From assembly GCF_001190745.1 (NCBI RefSeq), contig NZ_CP012196.1:62001-126000 (forward strand): a DNA stretch of 64,000 bases. The letters run 5' to 3'. Shown here piece after piece: positions 9,117 through 17,132 of this stretch. Position 1 is the stretch's first letter. Each line of letters opens with the position of its first letter. Made by a program: the position numbers and the translations under genes. Source of the DNA: Campylobacter gracilis (GTDB lineage Bacteria; Campylobacterota; Campylobacteria; Campylobacterales; Campylobacteraceae). The notes below the pieces were generated by a model, which had not been told where the DNA came from, ran no database searches, and saw nothing but the letters and a program-made list of their open reading frames with translations.

Positions 9117-9122
9117 TATAAT
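9117..9122 (+). promoter_or_regulatory. -10 element of the CRISPR array promoter
   Basis: TGTGATATAAT is an extended -10 sequence. Transcription should begin near 9130, about 50 bases before the first repeat, and run rightward through the array. Confidence 0.6.
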
Positions 9123-9180
9123 GGCGCTCGCAAATAGTTCTTTAAAAACTCATTGTCAATTTGAATGAGGTTTTTGGGCT

Positions 9181-12100
9181 GTTTGATTAGAATTTCCCCG
9201 ATCTAGGGGATTGAAACTTTAAACCAATCGCTCCAAAGATAAACTTTATGAACGTTTGATTAGAATTTCCCCGATCTAGGGGATTGAAACCTATAACGGT
9301 AAAGCCGGTTTTCATGAATTCCTTAAGTTTGATTAGAATTTCCCCGATCTAGGGGATTGAAACTTTTAAACCAATCGCTCCAAAGATAAACTTTATGAAG
9401 TTTGATTAGAATTTCCCCGATCTAGGGGATTGAAACTTTATAGGTCTTAAATTTCGCAATAAAAACCTGCTCCATTGGTTTGATTAGAATTTCCCCGATC
9501 TAGGGGATTGAAACAAAACTCCCATTCGCCACCTAACGAGTAAGCGCAGTTGCGTTTGATTAGAATTTCCCCGATCTAGGGGATTGAAACGACTTGGCAA
9601 AAACCGCCTTCGGTTACTTCGTTTAAAGTTTGATTAGAATTTCCCCGATCTAGGGGATTGAAACATTTTTCTCCTTTAAAAAGGACTTTCTTTTTATCTG
9701 CAGTTTGATTAGAATTTCCCCGATCTAGGGGATTGAAACACCGTTCTCGAGTCCGCTCCAATTGGCGAACCACACCTCGTTTGATTAGAATTTCCCCGAT
9801 CTAGGGGATTGAAACCCAATTCGCCCCAATCCTCGTTAAGGAATAAATCTTGTCGGTTTGATTAGAATTTCCCCGATCTAGGGGATTGAAACATATTAGC
9901 ACAAAAATCAGTGTGACCCTCATTTATGGTTTGATTAGAATTTCCCTGATCTAGGGGATTGAAACGTCGTGCTCAAACCTCTGTCCTAAATGAACCTGTA
10001 CCATGTTTGATTAGAATTTCCCCGATCTAGGGGATTGAAACAAGTCTCCTCTTTGCCCGACCTTTCCGACGAGCAAGTTTGATTAGAATTTCCCCGATCT
10101 AGGGGATTGAAACCTCACCAAGTATTTCCCATTAATCAACACGGATGGGATATAGTTTGATTAGAATTTCCCCGATCTAGGGGATTGAAACACATGCACC
10201 CTAGTTCAGCCTTCTTTCTCATTTTATTCTCGTTTGATTAGAATTTCCCCGATCTAGGGGATTGAAACGATGTCTTGTATCTCTGAAGTTGTTACGTTTC
10301 CTAGTACTCTAGGTTTGATTAGAATTTCCCCGATCTAGGGGATTGAAACCAGTTATCTTTACTAGCCTCATTATCCTCACATCTAAATTTGATTAGAATT
10401 TCCCCGATCTAGGGGATTGAAACCAGTTATCTTTACTAGCCTCATTATCCTCACATCTAAATTTGATTAGAATTTCCCCGATCTAGGGGATTGAAACACT
10501 CTGTCATACACTAGGCTATAGAAGTCTTGTCTTTTAGATTTGATTAGAATTTCCCCGATCTAGGGGATTGAAACCTCAATTATCTTACCCTCTTTAGTGG
10601 TTCCGTAGTCCATTTGATTAGAATTTCCCCGATCTAGGGGATTGAAACAGGTCATCCTCACTCTCAAATATGATGTTCTTAATCATATTTGATTAGAATT
10701 TCCCCGATCTAGGGGATTGAAACGTTAGCTTGTACGTTAATAAGATAGCCTTTAGAGTACATTTGATTAGAATTTCCCCGATCTAGGGGATTGAAACGCT
10801 TTTCTTAGCATCTTTCAGGTACTTTTCTACTGCATTTGATTAGAATTTCCCCGATCTAGGGGATTGAAACTTTATAAACGCCTCATACCCTCGCCCAAAT
10901 TTTGCGTCAATTTGATTAGAATTTCCCCGATCTAGGGGATTGAAACAATCATAGGCAGCACTCACTTCTAGAAGCATTGCTACGTCTTGATTTGATTAGA
11001 ATTTCCCCGATCTAGGGGATTGAAACAATCATAGGCAGCACTCACTTCTAGAAGCATTGCTACGTCTTGATTTGATTAGAATTTCCCCGATCTAGGGGAT
11101 TGAAACTCCCAACTTTACTGAGTTACGCATTTTATGCTCCTTGAATTTGATTAGAATTTCCCCGATCTAGGGGATTGAAACGCTTTTCTTAGCATCTTTC
11201 AGGTACTTTTCTACTGCATTTGATTAGAATTTCCCCGATCTAGGGGATTGAAACTTTAGGAAATGCGCTGACTCGTCCGCATAGTGTTTCACCGATTTGA
11301 TTAGAATTCCCCCGATCTAGGGGATTGAAACGCCTATGCTGTAACTGCTATTGCACTCGCCGGCTGAGATCGCATTTGATTAGAATTCCCCCGATCTAGG
11401 GGATTGAAACAAGCCTTCCAACCGATTAGAAGCTCGCCAGTTGGGAGACGATTTGATTAGAATTTCCCCGATCTAGGGGATTGAAACCTTAACATTGAAC
11501 TTCTCCGGGTCTATCATCATTGCTATTATTTGATTAGAATTTCCCCGATCTAGGGGATTGAAACCAGCTTGAGTAAGCTTTTTTGCCATAGTTCTCTCCT
11601 TTTACGATTTGATTAGAATTTCCCCGATCTAGGGGATTGAAACCTCAAAAGAACGATATATCTTTTGGCATCTGTCAGCGTCAGAATTTGATTAGAATTT
11701 CCCCGATCTAGGGGATTGAAACTTTTCGGCTAGAGCAATAGGATTTTGCGCATAATTAGGCTGATTTGATTAGAATTTCCCCGATCTAGGGGATTGAAAC
11801 AAGCGCACGATTCTCATACGCATTTACACGAACGCCCTATTTGATTAGAATTTCCCCGATCTAGGGGATTGAAACCTGACCGTCTTTCTTAACTCCGAAG
11901 TCTTTGTCTTTGTTAGATTTGATTAGAATTTCCCTGATCTGGGGGATTGAAACCTCCACAGTTTTGATCTAAGATTTTTTCTAATCGGTCTAGTATTTAA
12001 TTAGAATTTCCCCGATCTAGGGGATTGAAACGTCTGGCATTTTTTCTCCTTTCTGAAAAAGATTAATTTGTTAAAATTTGATTAGAATTTCCCCGATCTA

Positions 12101-12341
12101 GGGGATTGAAACATCGATAAGCCATATTTACTGCCGCAAAACTCGATTTTATTTGATTAGAATTTCCCCGATCTAGGGGGATTGAAACAAGATATGGTAA
12201 CTTAGCATAGTAAACTCCTTGAATTAATTATTTGATTAGAATTTCCCCGATCTAGGGGATTGAAACGTTAATCCTATCTTTTAGATTTGCCATTGTATTT
12301 TCCTATTTGATTAGAATTTCCCCGATCTAGGGGATTGAGAC
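9181..12341 (+). CRISPR. CRISPR array, 42 repeats and 41 spacers
   Basis: The 37-base repeat begins GTTTGATTAG or ATTTGATTAG, holds the hairpin CCCCGATCTAGGGG and ends GATTGAAAC. Spacers are 35-44 bases. Repeats 1-16 begin with G and repeats 17-42 with A. Variants cluster at the far end: T to C in repeats 29 and 30, several changes in repeats 37 and 38, one extra G in repeat 40 and GAGAC ending repeat 42, which marks this as the old end. Spacers 16/17 and 24/25 are adjacent duplicates, 22 and 27 are identical, and 1 and 3 match with a one-base shift. Cleavage by Cas6 would leave the usual eight-base handle ATTGAAAC. Read from the leader promoter, crRNAs have + strand sequence. Confidence 0.99.
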
Positions 12342-12381
12342 AAACGGGTTTTGCCTCGTATGATGCTGTATGATCACGCTG

Positions 12382-12400
12382 ATTTGATTAAATTTCAAGA
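12382..12400 (+). repeat. Degenerate terminal CRISPR repeat
   Basis: ATTTGATTAAATTTC resembles the first part of the repeat and lies one spacer length after repeat 42. It then loses all similarity. It looks like a decayed 43rd repeat. Confidence 0.6.
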
Positions 12401-12444
12401 TATACGACTAAAATTTAATGGATTTTTTAAAAGCACTCCGTAAA

Positions 12445-12490
12445 TTGACAGAATTTGACAACTAAACTCCTTATAATCACGCTCAAAGTT
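12445..12490 (+). promoter_or_regulatory. Promoter module, copy 1
   Basis: TGACAGAATTTGACA is followed by TATAAT at 12472 and a conserved GTTCAAAG-like tail. The module recurs with the same internal spacing at 14179. It drives the first lipoprotein gene, whose ATG follows AAAGGAGAAAGT. Confidence 0.6.
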
Positions 12491-12563
12491 GATATGGCGG
12501 GTTTGAATTCTATGAATAATTTTGTTATTTTTCGAAAAAGAATTTTAAAATAAAGGAGAAAGT

Positions 12564-13169
12564 ATGAAAATTTTGTTTAAAGTGTTTTTGCTTGGTTTGA
12601 TCGGAGTTATGTTTTCTGGTTGTTTTATCGTAATGCCGCCTGATAAAGAAACGGTAATGGCTCAGCAACTAGATGTTTGGTGTATCCTTAGAGAGAATAA
12701 GGATAAGGAAAGATATGAGGAATCTAAACGTAAGGCGGAGTCGTTCCTTGATAAAGATAAATATGGAGATAGAGTTCAAATAGCTCCGAGAGGAGAGTAT
12801 AGCGTTTCGCTATTAGATAGAGCTTTTAGTGGTGACAATCACCCGGGACTATATTGGCGAGAATATGGTATGGTGTATAAGCCGATAACTTGCGACAGAG
12901 AAAATAAAAAGCTTAACATGGTTGTAGAAATCACACCTCATAAAGTTAAAGCTCAGAATGAGAAAGATAAGATGGAGGGAGACGCTTACACCTTTATTGA
13001 TTCTTTTAAAAAACAAACGGCTGAAGCACTTTATTCCTCTAAGGAGATCGGAGAGCTAATGGAGTTAGGCTCATCACTCGATCTAATTTTTATTGATTAT
13101 GAAACAAGAAAAGAGATCGATAAAAGTACTTATGATTTTGCGGGTTACAAAGCGTATAATGAAAAGTAA
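12564..13169 (+). CDS. Predicted lipoprotein of unknown function
   Basis: The 201-residue product starts with a lipoprotein signal (positive start, hydrophobic stretch, lipobox FSGC with Cys at about residue 20), so it should be anchored in a membrane facing the periplasm. The rest is charged and has no motif I recognise. Base composition is clearly more AT-rich than the chromosomal core. It is followed by a small overlapping gene and a second lipoprotein gene. The position between a CRISPR array and CRISPR accessory genes suggests an inserted cassette rather than a CRISPR role. Confidence 0.75.
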   Translation: MKILFKVFLLGLIGVMFSGCFIVMPPDKETVMAQQLDVWCILRENKDKERYEESKRKAESFLDKDKYGDRVQIAPRGEYSVSLLDRAFSGDNHPGLYWREYGMVYKPITCDRENKKLNMVVEITPHKVKAQNEKDKMEGDAYTFIDSFKKQTAEALYSSKEIGELMELGSSLDLIFIDYETRKEIDKSTYDFAGYKAYNEK

Positions 13170-13335
13170 GTATAAGTTTACCTATCGGAAATTGATTATC
13201 GAGTATTCGTCGCGAGAGTTAAATAAGATAGCTAATTTTGCTTTGCTTCAATTGGAAGGCGATGCAACGGATAGAATAACCGGCTTTTCAAATTGCCCGA
13301 TTGTTTATAAATTTAAAGGAAGGAAAATGTTATGA
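13159..13335 (+). CDS. Small protein between two lipoprotein genes
   Basis: A 58-residue frame that starts with ATG inside the end of the first lipoprotein gene and overlaps the second by four bases (ATGA). A longer frame from 13093 exists, but it lies wholly inside the upstream gene, so I chose the later ATG. The product is basic and has no signal peptide or known motif. Tight packing favours a real gene, but translation is unproven. Confidence 0.4.
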   Translation: MKSKYKFTYRKLIIEYSSRELNKIANFALLQLEGDATDRITGFSNCPIVYKFKGRKML

Positions 13336-13985
13336 GAACACTGTTTTTGGTATTAATTGCTCTATTTTTAATAGGATGTGTAGAACCGGACCCGGAAAGC
13401 TACTATGGAAGGGTTAATAGAAAAGATGAGTTTACGACTAACTTTCAAAGTAGAAGGCTAGCCAATGAGCTAATCGTCTTATTTGATATGGGCGAAAAAT
13501 CTCAATATGGAAACGATTACTTTGATAATTCGCTTAAGATAGCCGATTATGAAAACGATGTAAAGCTTTCGGAAGTTAAAAGCTTTTTAGCTTCAAAAGG
13601 AGCTGCGCCGTTACGCGTTTATGAGCGCGCAGTTAAGAGTAGCGGTAAAAATAAGTTTAAAAGGTATTCGGGCAGGCTGAATGCCGAAGTTGTTGCTCTA
13701 GTTCCTTTCGACACTCAGTTCCGAAAAGCGCAAAAGAACTGCTTTGATGGCACTTCCCTATGCTTATTTAACGAATTTCCTTTGCTAACCGAAACGGATG
13801 TGGAAGGAGATATGGCTTCAATGATGATAAATTTTGTTGAAGTAAAATCGGCTTTCAATAACTATCAAGATGGCTTTACGCCAGTAAAGATCATCATCCA
13901 TACCGCAACTTATACCGGTGCGAAGCTCAACGCTATCTTAAGTAAAATTCCGAAAAAAGCATTTGAAAATAATGAGTTAAACTAA
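13332..13985 (+). CDS. Second predicted lipoprotein of unknown function
   Basis: The 217-residue protein has a signal with lipobox LIGC (Cys at about residue 16). The mature part has no recognised domain; it contains two further cysteines (NCFDGTSLC) that could form a disulfide. It is translationally coupled to the small upstream gene through an ATGA overlap and shares the AT-rich composition of the cassette. It shows no clear similarity to the first lipoprotein. Confidence 0.72.
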   Translation: MRTLFLVLIALFLIGCVEPDPESYYGRVNRKDEFTTNFQSRRLANELIVLFDMGEKSQYGNDYFDNSLKIADYENDVKLSEVKSFLASKGAAPLRVYERAVKSSGKNKFKRYSGRLNAEVVALVPFDTQFRKAQKNCFDGTSLCLFNEFPLLTETDVEGDMASMMINFVEVKSAFNNYQDGFTPVKIIIHTATYTGAKLNAILSKIPKKAFENNELN

Positions 13986-14062
13986 ATAAGAGAGTCGGAT
14001 GAATGAGCTAGAATGGCTCAATAAATATGGCTTTTGCTAGGAATGATTTTAGGCGGCGAGGA

Positions 14063-14153
14063 ATTCGGTTAGAATTTCCCCGATCTAGGGAATCGGTTCC
14101 TCTTTACACCTAAAATTTTCAATCTATCCTCCTGATTTAATTAAAATTTCCCT
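14063..14153 (+). CRISPR. Decayed two-repeat CRISPR remnant
   Basis: A degenerate repeat starts at 14063 and keeps the core TTAGAATTTCCCCGATCTAG; a weaker one (ATTTAATTAAAATTTCCC) starts at 14135. Their 72-base distance equals one repeat-spacer unit. This is a second, dead array end lying right of the lipoprotein cassette. Confidence 0.7.
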
Positions 14154-14178
14154 CTCATTTTTCAAGGTTTCCCCTTGG

Positions 14179-14224
14179 CTGACAGAATCTGACACTATGG
14201 CTCACTATAATTGCGTTCAAAGTC
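14179..14224 (+). promoter_or_regulatory. Promoter module, copy 2
   Basis: TGACAGAATCTGACA is followed by TATAAT at 14206 and by GTTCAAAGTCGG. It aligns without gaps to the module at 12445, with 26 bases between the TGACAG and TATAAT starts in both. It lies ahead of the small secreted protein gene. Confidence 0.6.
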
Positions 14225-14263
14225 GGAGGTAAAACGTCGACGAGATCAATTAAAGGAGTTGTA

Positions 14264-14437
14264 ATGAAAAAGATTGTGTTGTCGCTAGCAGCGGCTGGAG
14301 TTATGAGTGGCGCTTTGGCGCAAGAGGTACCGAATTTAGCCAATATCGCTCCGAGCAATTACGGCTCGTACGTCCCTACGCTTGATTTTTACATCAAAGG
14401 CAAGGATATAACGAACAGTGCGTCTTTTGCGATTTGA
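14264..14437 (+). CDS. Short secreted protein, possibly truncated
   Basis: A 57-residue frame behind AAAGGAG with a clear Sec signal peptide (KKIVLSLAAAGVMSGALA, cleavage after ALA). The mature part would be only about 37 residues, contains APSNYGSY and ends abruptly. It could be the intact start of a longer outer-membrane or secreted protein that was cut off during the rearrangements here, or a genuine small protein. Confidence 0.5.
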   Translation: MKKIVLSLAAAGVMSGALAQEVPNLANIAPSNYGSYVPTLDFYIKGKDITNSASFAI

Positions 14438-14552
14438 AGGAGATCTATTTTATATTACTTTTATTAAAAATAGGTGCGAGAAGTAAATATATTTTAAGCA
14501 AATAAAAAATAATCTATGCTAAAATATCAAAAATTAATAGATAGGAGTATAA

Positions 14553-14704
14553 ATGGCAAAATACCTTTACGGCGCGAGCATTCAAGGCATACAAGAGTAT
14601 ATTTGCGCCACTGGAAGATGGAAAGAACAAACTAAACAAAAAAGCCGGAAAAAGACAGAGACTATCAAGATACGTTAAAGATAATGGAGATGCTAAAGGA
14701 ATTT
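14553..14704 (+). pseudogene. cas10: cas10 relic: deletion scar of the effector genes
   Basis: The ATG, preceded by ATAGGAG, opens a frame reading MAKYLYGASIQGIQEYICAT, which matches the N-terminus of Cas10/Cmr2-type proteins (YGASIQGIQxYIFAT). Similarity ends after about 20 residues and the frame stops at codon 42. Another frame running to a TAA at 14704 gives a basic tail (KKAGKRQRLSRYVKDNG) that looks like the 3' end of a different gene. The simplest reading is one deletion that joined the start of cas10 to the end of a later effector gene and removed everything between. Confidence 0.7.
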
Positions 14705-14709
14705 AAAAA

Positions 14710-15504
14710 ATGACGCATTATGAAAAAAGAAATTTTCAAAAAATAATCGTTTCGCTTTTGGGAAGCTCTCTTTTAGAGCGTAAGGCGTTTTTTATCATCG
14801 CGGGCGTATTGCTGTTTTTCGCTTGGTTACCGGACGGAATGTCGTCGCTGCTAGATAAAATTTTCGGCGGCGAAATTTTAAAATGGAGCGCCAAAGACGG
14901 CACTATGCTGGTTCAAATTTTAGGCTCTATAGCGATCTTTTGCGCAATTAAGCATATAATTCCTAAAAGCGTTCCAAACGTTGATATAGATATAAATGAT
15001 AGACCCAAAAGAGCTAAAGTTCTGGTGCTATTTTTAAGCGAAAATAATAGCGGAATAGAAGAAATTTTGAAATTTAAAACTATCGATGAGTATGGAAGAA
15101 ATAATTATAGAATGCCGCTAAAAGCGATAGATTATCACAAACAAAGGCTGAAAAAGATTATAGTCGCTTGTTCTGAAAAATCTCACGGAGATAGAGAGAA
15201 ATTTTTAAAATGCGTGCAAAATCTCTTTGGCAAGGAGCTCGCGGATATGACAAATGTACGATATATAAAGAATTTCGAAGACGCAAAAAGCGTCTATAAA
15301 TTTTTAGAAAGCGCATATAGCCAGCTTGGGCAAGAGGGTTTTATAGAGGACGACATTGTATTTGATGTTACGGGAGGACAAAAGGCGATAAGTATAGCCG
15401 GAGCGATGTTTGCGATACCCAACGACAGGCATTTGCAGTACGTCTCCACTAGCGATTATACTGTCAAACACTATGATTTAACATATATGCAAAATGAGGA
15501 ATAA
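14710..15504 (+). CDS. CARF-domain membrane protein, type III CRISPR accessory
   Basis: 264 residues with two predicted membrane helices (about 26-40 and 64-82) followed by a CARF domain (about 102-257). The CARF signs are the first strand VLVLFLSENNSG and the ligand-loop motif FDVTGGQKAISIAGAMF (218-234). CARF domains bind cyclic oligoadenylate made by Cas10. A soluble sensor joined to a membrane part recalls Cam1, which has one helix and depolarises the membrane when activated; this protein has two helices and could be a different family. It starts right after the cas10 scar and is followed three bases later by the HEPN-CARF gene, so they form an operon. Confidence 0.8.
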   Translation: MTHYEKRNFQKIIVSLLGSSLLERKAFFIIAGVLLFFAWLPDGMSSLLDKIFGGEILKWSAKDGTMLVQILGSIAIFCAIKHIIPKSVPNVDIDINDRPKRAKVLVLFLSENNSGIEEILKFKTIDEYGRNNYRMPLKAIDYHKQRLKKIIVACSEKSHGDREKFLKCVQNLFGKELADMTNVRYIKNFEDAKSVYKFLESAYSQLGQEGFIEDDIVFDVTGGQKAISIAGAMFAIPNDRHLQYVSTSDYTVKHYDLTYMQNEE

Positions 15505-15507
15505 AAT

Positions 15508-16755
15508 ATGAAAGTTGTAACAATTTTAGGTATAGGACGCGCAAAAGAAAAATTTGAGGATAGACCCGTTTATAGATATGATGATAAACTAGGCAGTTTT
15601 TACTCTTTAAAGAAACAAAGATATACAAATATGCTCCCACTTCTAATTGATAATTTTGGCGAGCAAAACATCATACCTATTTTCACTAAAGATGCTAAAG
15701 ATACTAACATAGAAGTTTTAAAAAAAGAATTTGATATAGAATATTGTGAATTTTTTAAGGATGAAAATTTCATAGATAGCGATAAAGATTTTTACAAAAT
15801 TTTACGCATCATAAATGACGTAACGTCAAACAATGAAGAGTATATAATAGATTTAACGCATGGTTTTAGGCATATCCCCATATTAGCTACCATTTCGCTT
15901 ATATCACAAAGCCTAAACAATACAGATAAAATCAAGCATATATTTTTCGCAAAAGAGATGGAGCCTTATAAAGATTATGAAATAATCGATTTAAAAGAGT
16001 ATTTAGAGCTTGCAAATATGTCGTATGTGCTAGAAACTTTTAATCATAATTACACGGTTTCATTAGTTTCTAAATTTAAAAATAAGAATTTTTGCAACCT
16101 CATAAGTCGGTTATCAACTATCTCTAATCATATACTATCGAATTCGCTAAAAGCCCTTAATAAAGATGTCGACAAAATTCTAAGCGATATAGATTTTATT
16201 TTGAAGAATGAGCAAATAGAAACTTTTAAAGGCAGTCTTGAAGATATACAACGACACATAAGGGAGCTTCAAGATATAGGCAAAGAAAAAGATTCCATAA
16301 AATTTTATAGAATGTCTAAAATTCTAAACTCCAAAGGTTATTTATTAAATGCTATAACTTTACTATTCGAGGCTATAGGATATTACTGCGCGGAAAGCTT
16401 TGAGTGCTTTGGCGACGATATAAAAGCGCATATAAATAACTTTAAAAACAGCAGAAAATTTAATGCTTATGATTTGACGCATGAGTCTAGGACTATTGTA
16501 AAAAAAATGGGATTGAGGAATGGGGCCTATTTAACAAGCATCGCTGTGCATGATAATATACAAAAGAAGCTAGAAAGTATAAAAACTCTTGGTGCCTTTA
16601 GGGATTTTATAAAAGATGCCGAAAAATTAAGAAATAATCTAGCTCATGGTAATGCCAACGAAAGGATAGAAGACTCAAAGCAAGAGTTATCAAGATTATT
16701 AGATAAATATAATTCATTTTGTATACAGCAAAATATATTGGGAAATAAAATATGA
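15508..16755 (+). CDS. csx1: CARF-HEPN ribonuclease, Csx1/TM1812 type
   Basis: The 415-residue protein has an N-terminal CARF domain (VVTILGIGRAKEKF at the start, DLTHGFRHIPILA near residue 115), which should bind cyclic oligoadenylate. The C-terminal HEPN domain carries the catalytic R-x4-H motif RNNLAH (Arg375, His380). Such proteins cut RNA without sequence preference once the second messenger is bound, slowing growth during phage attack. The motif is intact, so it looks active. It overlaps csx20 by four bases. Confidence 0.85.
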   Translation: MKVVTILGIGRAKEKFEDRPVYRYDDKLGSFYSLKKQRYTNMLPLLIDNFGEQNIIPIFTKDAKDTNIEVLKKEFDIEYCEFFKDENFIDSDKDFYKILRIINDVTSNNEEYIIDLTHGFRHIPILATISLISQSLNNTDKIKHIFFAKEMEPYKDYEIIDLKEYLELANMSYVLETFNHNYTVSLVSKFKNKNFCNLISRLSTISNHILSNSLKALNKDVDKILSDIDFILKNEQIETFKGSLEDIQRHIRELQDIGKEKDSIKFYRMSKILNSKGYLLNAITLLFEAIGYYCAESFECFGDDIKAHINNFKNSRKFNAYDLTHESRTIVKKMGLRNGAYLTSIAVHDNIQKKLESIKTLGAFRDFIKDAEKLRNNLAHGNANERIEDSKQELSRLLDKYNSFCIQQNILGNKI

Positions 16756-17132
16756 AAATCCTCTTTACACTAATAAACCACACCTTGACGTCGGAGCAAG
16801 AAGAAGACGCGAGGAAGAATTTAAATGTCGATAAATTCATAAATATAGCCGATGCGAGGTGGAGCGATATTGACCCGTCCGAAAAAAGCGTAATAAAATT
16901 CGTTGAAGCGTATAAAGATAAACTTAAAAAGCAAGCAAAAGCGGGCGATGTATTGCTGGTGCAGGGTGATTTCGGAGCGACTTATAATATGATAAGGTTT
17001 GCTAAAAATATGGGTCTGATAGCCGTGTATGCGACTACTAACCGCATCGTAAGTGAGCAGGTAGAAAACGGCAAAGTCGTGATTAAACGAGAATTTAAAC
17101 ACGCAAGATTTAGAGAATACGAGGAGTTATAA
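16752..17132 (+). CDS. csx20: CRISPR-associated protein Csx20
   Basis: The 126-residue protein carries the Csx20 signature: ILFTLINHTLTSEQEEDA at the start, VLLVQGDFGATYNMI in the middle, and YATTNRIV with a final FKHARFREYEEL. Csx20 is a compact Rossmann-like protein that I know as a proposed ring nuclease, degrading cyclic oligoadenylate to switch off the CARF effectors. Its place directly after csx1, with an ATGA overlap on one side and a one-base overlap with the WYL gene on the other, fits that off-switch role. Confidence 0.78.
   Translation: MKILFTLINHTLTSEQEEDARKNLNVDKFINIADARWSDIDPSEKSVIKFVEAYKDKLKKQAKAGDVLLVQGDFGATYNMIRFAKNMGLIAVYATTNRIVSEQVENGKVVIKREFKHARFREYEEL

Larger units (their letters stand above)
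8750..9180 (+). promoter_or_regulatory. CRISPR leader
   Basis: AT-rich non-coding DNA between cas2 and the first repeat. It holds four copies of TCGGACTT (8774, 8881, 8996, 9094) about 100 bases apart, a hairpin, and a clear extended -10 promoter close to the array. The array end next to it has the most uniform repeats, so this is the growing end. Confidence 0.75.

Noticed and set aside
9665-9702. Spacer 7 as another start-site spacer
   Set aside because: Its minus strand has AAAGGAGAAAAAT at the edge, but the ATG is incomplete and the same bases form a normal coding frame, so it was not counted.
9576-9773. Minus-strand frame of 65 codons within the CRISPR array
   Set aside because: It reads through repeats and spacers and contains the repeat translated twice; it is a by-product of the array.
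13093-13158. Longer start for the small gene between the lipoproteins
   Set aside because: The extra codons lie completely inside the upstream lipoprotein gene and have no ribosome site.
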